From Streptomyces sp. MNU76 (GTDB lineage: Bacteria > Actinomycetota > Actinomycetes > Streptomycetales > Streptomycetaceae), in contig NZ_JAJKLK010000030.1 of NCBI RefSeq assembly GCF_020982545.1, positions 1 through 64,000 of the forward strand: a stretch of 64,000 nt of DNA, given 5' to 3'. The notes under the pieces are model-generated. The model made no database searches. It saw only the letters and a list, made by a program, of their open reading frames with translations, and was not told the DNA's origin. Below are positions 29,732-39,439 of the stretch, in pieces. Numbering within the stretch: position 1 is the stretch's first letter; each line of letters starts with the position of its first letter. Made by a program: the position numbers and the translations under genes.

Positions 29732-30837
29732 CGGATTGCTGCCTCTCCCGCATCAGGCCACCACGGGATGGTCCCGTACGATCAAGTATGGCTCTCGGCC
29801 ACCGTGTTGAAGCCTTGTTTTCCTGGAAGATGGAGGCGTCGACGAGCCCGGTGTCCACCAGGCCCCCAGGTGGCCCAGGACGGTCTGGTTGGCCTACGGG
29901 CGTGGCGGCGGATGAGGTCGTTCCGGGTGGCGGCCCGGACCTCACTGATCGTGGCGACTCCGCCGTCCACTTCAAGGTGAGAGTGCTGTGGCGGCGCGCG
30001 GGATGCCCCGAGAGCACCGCCTGAGAACGGGCCCTTGGTCACAGTAAACGAGCCGGGTTCAGACGGTGCGGGCTGCGGCGGACCGAAACGTGCTGAGCCG
30101 GGAGAGCGCCCAGCGGATGACAACGAAGAGGTGGGCTCCAGTGACGCGGATGGCGCGTCTTCTCCGTCGCCCGGATCGAGACCCGGGTACAGGCCGAGGT
30201 GGACGCCGACTACCAGGCTGTCTGCCGGTTCTGGACCGCGACTGCGTACAATGCGTGTGAATGGCATGGTGGTCACGGGCCCTCCCCAGGGTGTTCCTGC
30301 TCCTCGGGTGCGTCACGGAAGCCGAATCGGGCGCTCCATGAGCACGGACGGAACGCTGGCACGCGCCGCACTCGGACTGCATCCGCCCGCAGATTGACCC
30401 TCCGGGAGCTCATCGGCCCACCGATTGCCATCCACAGGATGTCCCGCTCTGTCTGTTCGTAGGAACTCTTCTACGGTCTCAGCCAGGCCGGCCGCCCCAT
30501 CGCGGCCGCCGCTTGGACCCTCAAGGGCGAGGACTGGAACCCCACCTTCCAAGGGTTCAGGCCAACGGGTTCCACGCTTGATGAGGATCAGCGAAGCCCT
30601 TGCCTCTCCGGTGTGGGAGAAGGGCCCGGTGCGCCTGGAGGGATGTGGGATCTGCAGCCTTCCCAACCCTGTTACCCGCTCACCACCAGGGACCGCCTCA
30701 CCCCGCTTGTTCGCGGACGAGGGCGGCATCGGCACGCACGAGCATTCTCCTGAGCATCTCCGTGTGCCATCTCCCCGCCCGGGTCGTCAACGCCAGCACC
30801 CGTCAGGCGCTGGCAGACGTCCTTACTTCGTACGGGC
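29732..30837. other. Gene-poor stretch of 1.1 kb
   Basis: Several frames are open on both strands, but none shows a recognisable domain, signal peptide or convincing ribosome-binding site. It is probably degraded DNA between the TerD gene and an IS5 fragment. Confidence 0.5.
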
Positions 30838-30985
30838 CAACTGCCGCATTGTCAGGTCGGTCCGCCAGTACGCGGTGACCAGCAGCACCCGGTCCTCCAG
30901 CGGCAGGCTCCAGGGCCGCCCCTGCGCACAAGGGCCACGCCCTTTCTCCGCAATGCGGTGATCAGTATGCCGAACTGACGTGGGT
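30838..30985 (-). pseudogene. IS5-type transposase, N-terminal fragment
   Basis: On the minus strand NPRQFGILITALR, a frame slip, then GPCAQGRPWSLPLEDRVLLV and AYWRTDLTMRQLA match the start of IS5-type transposases with a DDE_Tnp_4-like helix-turn-helix. The rest of the protein is missing. Only about 50 residues survive. Confidence 0.65.
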
Positions 30986-31070
30986 TCAGCCCGGTGAACG
31001 GGGACTATTGAGGACGGCTCGGATGCCGTGACCACTCCTGCCATAGGGAGATCATTTCGCGCGAGGGCCT

Positions 31071-31814
31071 TCATCCCCGCGGACTTGCCTGTGCGGACTG
31101 CAACTCGCGAACTCGAGCACGGAAGATACGCCAGCGCCGCTCGTTGTCATGCACCAACATCGCCGACTCCGCCATAAGGTCGGCCGCCCGATCCAGCAGT
31201 TCGGAAGCCGAGTGCAGGTAGGCGGGGGACCGCCGTTCACCTGCCAGGTCGGCCCGTAGTGCCGCCGGCGTGCAGTCGACCTTGGCCAGCAAGTCAAGGG
31301 CGCGCCGCAGCAGCCGCGCGATCAGGGACTGCAGTGCAGCCGACTGCCAGTCATTGGAGATGATCCGATGCCGTTCCCCGAGCAGGTCGGCCAGCGCGGG
31401 GTAGGCGGCCAAGCTCCCCGCGACCTCCCAGGCCTGCTCCATTGCCTGAGTCAGCCAGGCACCCGTCTGTTCCGCGTCATCCGCGACCTGTCGGACCTCA
31501 CGCTTCAACCGCTGCAATTCGGCCGGCTCGCCCTCACCCTCCATGAACAGGACTCCCGACTCCGCGACGAGTCCGGGGGCATTCAGGTCCTCCGCACCTG
31601 TGAACCCGACCTCCGACGCCTGCTCACCCACGCTGACCTCGCCCCACCGGTCGGCCAGCGCCTTCAGCACCCGAGACCGCGCCTGTAGCTCACTGGCCTG
31701 CTTCAACGGCGCCTGAGAGTAGTACTCCTCATGCTCTCGATGGAACCGCGCGAGATTGTCGATCAACCGCAGGAGCGACTCAGGAGGGCTGACCTGCGCT
31801 TCGTTCTCAGCCAT
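31071..31814 (-). CDS. Hypothetical all-helical protein
   Basis: This protein of 247 residues is not recognised. It is predicted to be almost entirely alpha-helical (SLLRLIDNLARFHREHEEYY, ALQSLIARLLRRALDLLAKV, SELLDRAADLMAESAMLV) and acidic in the middle, with no signal peptide or membrane segment. ATG 31814 is preferred over the longer frame because the helical domain begins right after it. It lies beside an ISL3 fragment and may belong to accessory DNA. Confidence 0.65.
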   Translation of the reverse strand: MAENEAQVSPPESLLRLIDNLARFHREHEEYYSQAPLKQASELQARSRVLKALADRWGEVSVGEQASEVGFTGAEDLNAPGLVAESGVLFMEGEGEPAELQRLKREVRQVADDAEQTGAWLTQAMEQAWEVAGSLAAYPALADLLGERHRIISNDWQSAALQSLIARLLRRALDLLAKVDCTPAALRADLAGERRSPAYLHSASELLDRAADLMAESAMLVHDNERRWRIFRARVRELQSAQASPRG

Positions 31815-31972
31815 GCCGACAGTCTGCACCGCTCGCACGCGCACAGATGCCGAGGCGCACGCCCGCCGCAGCGGATTCCAGCCATCTGTCACACAGAGAT
31901 CATTTGGGGACTGCCAAAGGAGTGGGTCTTCCAGGATTTTCGTAGCTGGTGATCGCAGGGTTTGGCGGAGCG

Positions 31973-32424
31973 TCAGCTGAGCAGGATGCGCTGGCGGAGG
32001 AGCGGAAGCCGGCCCGGCCGTAGGTCTGGCGCTTGAACAGTTTGATCTTGTGGTTGACGCCCTCGGTGCGTCCGTTGTGCCAGGGCAGGGTGAGGGCGGC
32101 GCCGACGGCGGCCCGGTCGCGTTCCAGGCTGGTGGCGAAGGAGTGCAGGAAGGGCAGGTCGGCCGCGCGGGTTCGGGCGATCCAGGCGTTGAGCCGCCCG
32201 GGATTGCCCGGTGCGGGGGTGAGGAGTGCGGCGAAGTCGCTGACCTGGGTGGCCAGGGCGGTCATCTCCGGGCAGGCGGCGGACAGTTTGTCGCGTAGCG
32301 CGGCCTGTTCCTCCTTGAGGTGGGCGGGATCGGTGAGCAGGAGGCGGGTGGTGCGCCGCGGGGAGAGGGTGGCGTGGTCGGCTTCGACGCGGCCCTGGGT
32401 GATGTAGCTGAGTGACGCGGTCAT
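31973..32424 (-). pseudogene. ISL3-family transposase, C-terminal fragment
   Basis: The C-terminal part of an ISL3 transposase: ADLPFLHSFATSLERDRAAV, LTLPWHNGRTEGVNHKIKLF and KRQTYGRAGF. One base is lost near 32005; in the shifted frame the normal ending LLRQRILLS and stop at 31973 can be read. The zinc-finger and catalytic Asp regions are missing upstream of 32424, so the element is inactive. It abuts the end of the serine hydrolase gene by 12 bases. Confidence 0.82.
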
Positions 32425-32436
32425 CGTCCAGGAGCG

Positions 32437-33683
32437 TCAGCGGCGTTCGGGCAGGTCCGATTCGGCTGGGAGGACGGACAGCTCGGGCCGCGCGTGCGAC
32501 GAAGCCTTCGCGGTCGGCTTCTTGCCGCAGAAAGCGGCTTCGAGGGTGCCGCCGAGCGCCGTGTTGGCGGACCCCTTGTTCGAGGTGTTGGCCATTGCGG
32601 AAAGGCTGCGCTTGCCGTCGCCGGACGCGAAGGCGTAGGTGTAGTAGCCCTGCACGGTGCCGGTGTGCCCGTAGACCTGCGTACCGCAGGACAGGTCGTA
32701 GCGGCGCAGACCGAGGCCGTAGAAGCGGGTGTTGGTGGTGTCGGTCGGCGTGACGGTGGTCATCGCCTTCAGCATCTGCGGCGACAGCAGCCTTCCCCTC
32801 ATCAGCGCGGTGACGAAGGTGTTCAGGTCCGCCGGGCTGGAGATGACCGCTCCGGCCGACTGTGCCCAGGAGACCGTCTGCTCGGTGGAGTCCACCAGCG
32901 GCGCGCCGGCCTCGTCGGGGTGCAGATAGCCGTTCACGTGCAGGCCCGCGATACGGACGTCGGGGTGCACGTACGAGGTGTTGCGCAGACCCAGCGGCTT
33001 GATGATGCGCCGCTGGTACTCCTTGGCGACCGGCTTGCCGGTGATCTGCTCGATGAGCATGCCGACCACCACGAAGTTGGTGTTGGAGTACTGGTAGGAG
33101 ACGCCGGGCTCGGTGGTGCGGGGCTCGCTGAGCGAAAGGTCGACGAGTTCCTGGTAGCTGAACACCCGGTTGCGTACGGCCTCGAAGCCGGGCACGGTCT
33201 GCTCGAACATCGCGTTGGTGTAGTCCGCGAGCCCGCTGCGGTGGGTGAGGAGGTGGCGCACCGTGATCCGGTCGTCGGGCAGCAGGCCGGGAAGATGACG
33301 GCTCACCGGGGCGTCGAGCTCCAGCCGCCCCCCTGGACGAGTTGGAGCAGCACCACGCTGGAGAAGGTCTTGCTGACGCTTCCGATGCGGAAACGTGCGC
33401 GGACGTCCATGGGGACGCCGGACTCCCGGTCGCGCACCCCCACGGTCCGGGCCCGGACGCCCTCGGGGCCGGTGAACCGGGCCATCGCCCCCGGTGCGCC
33501 TTCGGCCATGGCGGCGTCCAGCGCGGCGACCACGCCCTCCATGTCGGGTGCGGGTGTGGTCGCCTCGGTGGCGGCCGGGACGGCAGGGGCGGCGTGCGCG
33601 GCGGTGACGGGGACGACACCGGCGGCGAGTGCGGCGATCAGGGTGGCACCGGCGGCCAGACGTCGGCGATTGTTCAACGTCAC
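32437..33683 (-). pseudogene. Secreted serine hydrolase (beta-lactamase/DD-carboxypeptidase fold), one frameshift
   Basis: This would be about 415 residues if repaired. The first frame (33683-33303) has a signal peptide (RRRLAAGATLIAALAAGVVP) and the SxxK nucleophile in IGSVSKTF. After LVQGG a one-base slip in a G run near 33330 moves to the second frame, which continues VSRHLPGLLPDDRITVRHLL, the YSN motif (YQYSNTNFVVVGMLIEQITG) and HTG (VYGHTGTVQGYY). All three active-site motifs of the class C beta-lactamase/DD-peptidase superfamily are present, so a consensus error is plausible and the gene may be functional. Confidence 0.85.
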
Positions 33684-34006
33684 GTCAGTTCCTCAAGTCG
33701 AATGGTGGGGCGAAGAGCGGCATGTTCGGTCCGCGTATCAGGCAGGGCACGGTCGGATCGGCTGCGCGGCCGATCCGCCCCCGTTTCTCGTGTTTCTGCT
33801 GCGCGGAGGCACAGCGATGGGCGCGGTCGGTCAGCCGCCACCGTCCCCCGTGGTCGGACACAGTCTGTTCACAGGCGGGGCCGTGACCCAGCTTTTCGAG
33901 CAGCTTCAAAACGTGTCCTCGTCGGCACCTTTGCCCAGGTTGTTCGAAACCTTTACCAAAACCCGTTCGTCTCAAGAGATGTCAGTACGTCGACGGGGGA
34001 GTGTTC
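33684..34006. other. Intergenic region between divergent genes
   Basis: About 320 bases between the serine hydrolase (minus) and the ArsR-like remnant (plus). Both promoters should lie here. No clear operator was identified. Confidence 0.45.
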
Positions 34007-35021
34007 ATGGCCCGATTCTCCGAGTTGTGTCTGGGACCGCTGGAGACGGTGCCGGTGTCCGTCGTGGCGCAGCCCGGCGTGACCCTGATGTCGCTGTCGC
34101 GGATGCGCTGGGGGGGCCGTTCCCAGGGCCTGCACCCGACCTGGCGGCGCGCGGTACGTTCCGCGGTGCCCGAGGGGCCGAGGGGCCGAGGGGCCGAGGG
34201 GCCGAGGGGCCGAGCGAGTGTTACGGCCGCTGTTCGCCCCTGAATACTCGATGGTCCCTGACTGAGCACCCCCACGGCCCCGCTGTGGGAGACCGATCTC
34301 TCGGTCCAGCTCGACCGTCTGGCGGAGGTCCCGCCGCATCTGCTGCTGGGCGAGTTGGAGACGGACTTCGGGGGGACGGTCCCACGGCAGTGGCAGTCGG
34401 TCGTCGACCGGCCGAAAGTCTTCATCCACGCCTACGCGACCATTCTCAGCGCCGTGTGGGAAGCCTTCGGGCCGGTCTGGTCACGGGCCGGCGCCCTGCT
34501 GGACCGGGAGACGGAACGGGTGGGAGTGGCGGCCGTCAGCAACGCCCTGCCCCTCGTCATGAGTGGACTCGGACCCAAGATCCGCTTTTCCGGGCAGACG
34601 TTGTACGTGCCCGATCCGCACCCCGAGAAGTTCGAGCGGGGTGCCCGCCCGCGTGGTGCTGGTACCCATCGTGTCGGGCAACGGTGCCTCGGTCTTCAGC
34701 TTCGACCGCTCCGACACCGTGTGGTTCGGCTATCCCGCGCCCGGCCTGAACTCGCTGTGGACCGGCCAGGACACCACCTCCGGAACGGACCGGCTCAAGC
34801 TGGTGGTGGGCCCCCTGCGGGCGGGGATCCTGCGCGAGCTGGTCCGTCCGTGCACCATGGGGTCGCTGGCGTCCAGGCCCAGCTGCACGCCGGCGACCGT
34901 GACCTACCACTGCGGTCAGCTGGAGGCGGCCGGCCTCCTCACCCGGGAACGCCGAGGACAACACGTGGTCGCGCGACGCACGAATTCGGGCGGTGCACTG
35001 GTCGGTCTGCTGTCGGGGTGA
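34007..35021 (+). pseudogene. ArsR-like winged-helix regulator, multiply disrupted
   Basis: Pieces of a Streptomyces ArsR-like regulator appear in several frames: LGPLETVPVSVVAQPGVTLM at the start, SVQLDRLAEVPPHLLLGELE in the middle, then VLVPIVSGNGASVFSFDRSD and the C-terminal winged helix (VTYHCGQLEAAGLLTRERRG, QHVVARRT) ending at 35021. An 8-bp tandem repeat at 34172-34211, a missing segment near 34250 and a further frame change near 34640 break it. It is beyond a single sequencing error, so it is a genuine pseudogene. Confidence 0.65.
34172..34211. repeat. Five tandem copies of GAGGGGCC
   Basis: Five perfect 8-bp units lie inside the ArsR-like pseudogene. The unit length is not a multiple of three, so expansion or contraction changes the frame. 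Confidence 0.92.
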
Positions 35022-35161
35022 GCCCGCGGGCCGGGAACCGACCGTCCGCACAGGGCGCGAACGGCCACCCTGACATCCGTCAGGAGGGTCTGTACGGTCT
35101 TCGGCCGTACTCTCGCCTTACAGCAAAGCATTCTTTCACTCCGGCCGACGCTGGCGTATCA

Positions 35162-36331
35162 CTGAGGTTGAACTCGCAGTGGCGGGTGGGGAGCTGACGT
35201 TTCGTGATCGTTGCGGTATGCCGGAGGGATGAGGTATGCGCAGGGTGGTGGGCTGACGCCCAGGCGGCAGGCAGCTCGCGAGCAGCTGAGGCTGGAGGCC
35301 GCGGAGCGGTTCGCGGGCGGCGAGAAGACCGCGGACATCGCGCGTGAGCTTCGGGTCGGGGAGCGCCAGGTGGAGAAGTGGCGCAGAGCGTGGCGCGAGG
35401 GCGGGGCGGAGGCGCTGCGCTCGAAGGGGCCGATGTGCGTGGAGCTGCTGAGTCCTGCGCAATGGGAGCGTCTGGTGCGGGAGTTGGAGCGCGGGACGCT
35501 GGCGCACGGCTGGGATGAGGATCAGGGCTGGACGCTGGTGCGGATCCGTGCGCTGATCATCCGGTTGTTCCTGGTGGAGTACACGGTGCAGGGGGTGTGG
35601 AAGTTGATGCGGCGGCACGGCTGGTCTGCGCAGGTGCCGGCGAGGCGGGCGCTGGAGCGGGACGACGCGAGTGTCGAGCGGTGGCGGAGTGAGGTGTGGG
35701 AGACCGTAAAGCCACCGCGGCGGCCCGGGACGCCTACATCTGCTTCGAGGACGAGGCCGGGCAGGGGCTGAGGCCGCCGAAGGGGCACACGTGGGCGCCG
35801 CGCGGCCGGACACCGGTGGTACGGGTGCGCGGCTCGAACCGGGGACGGGTCTCCGTGGCGGGCGTGGTCTGCTTCAAGAGCGGTGAACGATCGCGTCTGA
35901 TCTACCGGTTGCACGTGTACCGGGGACGGAAGGGTGAGGCGAAGAGCTTCGGATGGCAGGACTACCGCGACCTGATCGTCGTAGCGCACAACCAGCTCAA
36001 GGCCCCCGTGGTCTGGGTCTGGGACAATCTCAACGTCCATCTGGTCGACGAGCTCGCGCTGTTCTTCGTGGAGAACGAGGAGTGGCTGACGGTGTTCCAG
36101 TTGCCGTCGTACGCTCCTGAGCTCAATCCGCAGGAGGGCATCTGGTCGCTGGTCAAGCGCGGCCTGGCCGATTTCGCCGCCGCCAACCTCGACCACCTGG
36201 CCCGCGTCATGAAGCGCAAGCTCAAGAAGATCCAGTACCGCCCGGAACTGATCGACGGCTGCCTCACCGAGACCGGACTGATCATGAGTGCCGGATGATC
36301 GACCGGCCCGCCACTGCGAGTTCAACCTCAG
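35162..36331 (+). mobile_element. IS630-family insertion sequence with 25-bp perfect terminal repeats
   Basis: Perfect inverted repeats beginning CTGAGGTTGAACTCG lie at 35162-35186 and 36307-36331 (25 of 25 match). CA lies outside both ends (35160-35161 and 36332-36333); IS630 elements normally duplicate TA, so either the true ends differ slightly or the CA is coincidental. The element is about 1.17 kb with one transposase in two frames. Confidence 0.88.
35229..36298 (+). pseudogene. IS630-family transposase in two frames
   Basis: The first frame (ATG 35229 to about 35700) carries the helix-turn-helix part (LTPRRQAAREQLRLEAAERF, KTADIARELRVGERQVEKWR). After WETV the frame shifts by -1 and continues AARDAYICFEDEAGQGLRPP (first Asp), WVWDNLNVHLVDELALFF (second Asp) and YAPELNPQEGIWSLVKRGLA (Glu region), ending at 36298. 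Some IS630 elements use ribosomal frameshifting, so the element could be active; otherwise one base has been gained or lost near 35700. Confidence 0.82.
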
Positions 36332-37467
36332 CACTTCACGGGCAATTTCATTCTGAACAGTTTCTCTGCATTTCGGAACGCAATCTTTTCCTTGTCTTCG
36401 CGTGGCAAATCGACTCCGCGGAACCAGTCGGTCTGCTCCTTTATGTCCGCGAACGGGTAGTCGGTTGCGAACATCACTCGATCCACGCTTATGTACTTCA
36501 GCAGGAGATCGAGCAGTTCGGTCTGGGGGAATGCGCTGGTTGTGACCCAGAAGTTGTCCTGGAAGTATTGCCCGATGGGCTTCTCGAGCGAGTCTTCGGT
36601 TGGCTCGCCCATGTCATTGACGATCCGCTCGTAGTAGAAGGGAAGACCTTCGCCCATGTGGCCGATGATGATTTTCAGTTCGGGGAATCTGTCGAAAACC
36701 CCGTACGTGATCATCCGAATGCATTGGGTCAGCACCTCCTGGTGCCAGCCATATCCAGACCCACTGAAAATGTAGTCTTGGTACTCTTCCGTGTATTTAG
36801 ACCGTGTGGTGCTGTAGTAGATCTTGAAGACCTCGTCAGCTGGATAGCCGGGATGCAGGTAGATCGGCACATCGAGAGCAACGGCACGTGCCAGCACAGG
36901 CTCGAAATCGGGATGATCGAGATACTTCTTCGCGATGTGTCCGTTGGTCAGTGCGCCCAAGAAGCCATCTTCCCGAACCGAGCGTTCCAGTTCGTCCGCC
37001 GCCGCCTCCGGGCTCTGCAAGGGCAAGGTGGCGAAAGCCTTGAAGCGGCCCGGATATTTGGCGATTGGCCCGTCTACAAGTTGCCGGTTAAGGTGATGGG
37101 CAAGGTCGATGCCCTTTTGTCCAGGGACATTTTGTACGGAGGGTGTATGAGCAGAGAGGATTTGAACGTTGAGTCCCCCCGCATCCATATCGCCGATGCG
37201 GCGTTGACCTAGATCCGAAAGACCAATCTCCTCAAGGAACGCTATGTGATCCTGATTGATGGAGTTCAGCTTCAACAACGTGGGAGTCGAAAAGGTCTCC
37301 TCCGTGCCGATGAAGGGCAGGTCCCGGTCTCGCAATGCAATGTCCGCAGTCTTGTCCGCAGTCTTGTTCCCGTCCGCTGCCGAAACGGCGGCATACGCGG
37401 ACAAGCCGGCACCAGCGCCAAGTGCCGTGGAAGCGGCTAGAAAGCCGCGACGTCCCATAGACTTCAT
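36328..37467 (-). CDS. Tat-exported amidohydrolase (ACMSD-like)
   Basis: This 379-residue metal-dependent amidohydrolase-2 family enzyme is related to aminocarboxymuconate-semialdehyde decarboxylase; reactions in this family are decarboxylations or hydrolyses. A twin-arginine signal (MGRRGFLAASTALGAGAGLS) suggests folded export. Metal-site regions are LDVPIYLHPGYPADE, LKIIIGHMGEGLPFYYER and DRVMFATDYPFADI. It is visibly more AT-rich than its neighbours, with codons rare in Streptomyces, suggesting transfer. Its TGA stop (36328-36330) lies inside the right terminal repeat of the IS630 element, so the original C-terminus may have been cut. Confidence 0.87.
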   Translation of the reverse strand: MKSMGRRGFLAASTALGAGAGLSAYAAVSAADGNKTADKTADIALRDRDLPFIGTEETFSTPTLLKLNSINQDHIAFLEEIGLSDLGQRRIGDMDAGGLNVQILSAHTPSVQNVPGQKGIDLAHHLNRQLVDGPIAKYPGRFKAFATLPLQSPEAAADELERSVREDGFLGALTNGHIAKKYLDHPDFEPVLARAVALDVPIYLHPGYPADEVFKIYYSTTRSKYTEEYQDYIFSGSGYGWHQEVLTQCIRMITYGVFDRFPELKIIIGHMGEGLPFYYERIVNDMGEPTEDSLEKPIGQYFQDNFWVTTSAFPQTELLDLLLKYISVDRVMFATDYPFADIKEQTDWFRGVDLPREDKEKIAFRNAEKLFRMKLPVKC

Positions 37468-37843
37468 GTCAGTCTCTCCTCAGGTGTTTGTGTGGTGCGG
37501 TATCCGTGCGGCATCCGTCTGCGAGATGCTTCAGATCGACCCTTCGTCGTTACCAGGCGCGCCCAGGTGTCCACCCACGCCGCGCCCCCCTTCGACCTCG
37601 ACGCCGGCCGCGCCGGTTCCGCCGAAACACTGCCAGCCGAGACCACGGGTCTTCGCGTCCTGCTCGCGCACCACGGCAGCGCCGCCCGACGGCACCGCGT
37701 ACACGACGGCGTGGTGCGCGATGGCAACGTTCTCCGGTGCGAATCGGGTCCCGGTCAGGAACGCCGTCGTGGTCAGGCCCGGATCGATCACCTGGCACCG
37801 GTACCCGTCCGAGCCGCCGCCCTCCGGCGGCACGGGCGTCTAG

Positions 37844-39270
37844 TAGGGCTCCGTTACGTCTGTCTGTCGGTCCTGTTTGGGGGAACGCTGAAGGTGTGGA
37901 CGCACATGAAGTGAACCGGGCTCGGGCGACGTTGGCGTTATTCGTGGCTGACGTGTTCGCGTCGGTGCCGCGCAAGGATCAGCGGGCGAAGGGCGACTGC
38001 TACCTGCGGGGACTGATGCTGGACGGACGGCGGAAGTCGATCCAGCCGATGGCGGAACGGCTGCCCGACGGCAACGAGCAGAACCTGCAGCAGTTCGTGA
38101 ACCAGTCGACGTGGGATCCGGTGCCGGTGCGGCGGCGGATCGCCCAGCGGATGGTGCCGAGAATCGGCCCGGAGGCGTGGGCGGTCGATGACGTGTCGTT
38201 CCCCAAGGACGGGAAGATGTCGGTGGCGGTCGCGCGCCAGTACTGCGGGGCGCTGGGCAAGCGGGCCAACTGCCAGGTCGCGGTGAGTGTGCACGCGGTC
38301 TCCGACACCGCGTCCTGTCCGCTGCAGTGGCGGCTGTTCGTGCCCGAGGAGTGGGCGGACGATGCGGTGCGGCGGCAGAAGACCGGGATACCGCAGGAGG
38401 TCGGGCACCGGGAGAAGTGGCGTCTGGCCCTGGACATCCTCGACGAGCTGGCCGGGTGGGGTCTGGTGCCGCCGGTGGTGGTGGCCGACGCCGGCTACGG
38501 GCAGAACGCCGACTTCCGCGACGGTCTGAGCGAGCGGGGCATCGGCTATGTCGTGGCGGTCCGTTCGGACGTGACGGTCCACCCGCACGACGTGCGGCCC
38601 ACCGCCCCGGCCTGGTCCGGGAACGGTCGCAGGCCGCAGCCCCGCTACCGGGACAAGCCGTCCTCGGTGGCAGCGCTGGCTCAGGAGCACGGACGGCAGG
38701 CGTTCACCGAGGTGACCTGGCGTGAAGGCTCCCGCGGGCCGATGCACTCACGCTTTCTGGCGCTGCGGGTGCGGTACCGGGGTGAGGGCCCGCCGTCTGG
38801 CCCAAGCCGCCGCCACTGCCGAGCACGGCCACTGGGACGGTGTCCTGCCCGAGGTGACGCTGCTGGTCGAATGGCCCCAGGACGCCGAAGCACCCACCGA
38901 CTACTGGCTGTCCAACCTGCCCGCCGACACACCGATCACCGAACTGGTCCGCCTGTCCAAGATCCGCTGGCGCATCGAGCACGATTACCGGGAACTCAAG
39001 CACGGCCTCGGCCTGGACCACTTCGAGGGCCGCTCCTGGAACGGCTGGCACCACCACGTCACCCTGGTCACCGCCGCCCACGCCTTCCTCACCGAACAGC
39101 GCCTGTCCCCAAAAGCCGATACAGCGGACTCACCCTCTACCAGATCCTCGACGCCATCCAGGACCTGCTGAACTGCTGGACCGGCACCTGCACCACCTGC
39201 CACCGCCCGCTGCCCAGAACATCCACCACCAGCCAGAACCCAAGAGCCAGAGCAACCTAACGGAGCCCTA
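37844..39270 (+). mobile_element. IS701-like element A, 1427 bp, CTAG-flanked
   Basis: Inverted ends TAGGGCTCCGTTA (37844-37856 and 39258-39270) are perfect over 13 bp, with CTAG outside each (37840-37843 and 39271-39274). It is the first member of a four-element tandem nest. Confidence 0.9.
37896..39260 (+). pseudogene. IS701-family transposase of element A, two frame slips
   Basis: This is a DDE transposase (DDE_5/SRSO17 type) starting at GTG 37896. The catalytic core shows WAVDDVSFPKDGKMSVAVAR (first Asp) and VVVADAGYGQNADFRDGLSE (second Asp). Near 38780 the frame slips, and the third region (LSKIRWRIEHDYRELKHGLG, with the catalytic Glu) lies in the new frame; near 39110 it slips back at a CCCCAAAA run and ends YSGLTLYQILDAIQDLL to 39260. 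The stop codon TAA is part of the terminal repeat. It would be about 455 residues when repaired. Confidence 0.82.
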
Positions 39271-39274
39271 CTAG

Positions 39275-39435
39275 GGGGTGTTTCGAAAGTCCCGCACAGC
39301 ACCCGCGGCGCCCGGCACGCACTCTCGCCGCACCGGCCGAGACCCCAAGTACGTCCAGTACGAGGGCTTTCGTCCGGCACGCCGAGAGCACGCACCGGAC
39401 ACCGCGGGCACCGCACAGGACTTTCGAAACACCCC
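39275..39435 (-). mobile_element. MITE copy 1, 161 bp, CTAG-flanked palindromic element
   Basis: This non-coding element begins GGGGTGTTTCGAAAGTC and ends with the complement, and is nearly self-complementary throughout. It is flanked by CTAG (39271-39274 and 39436-39439). The same element occurs inverted at 40842-41002 with five transitions. It has no coding capacity, so it must be mobilised by another transposase, most likely an IS701-type enzyme given the shared target. Confidence 0.85.
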
Positions 39436-39439
39436 CTAG

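Noticed and set aside
35160..36333. CA as a genuine 2-bp target duplication of the IS630 element
   Set aside because: IS630 elements duplicate TA; a 2-bp match occurs by chance once in sixteen, so it is reported only as an observation.
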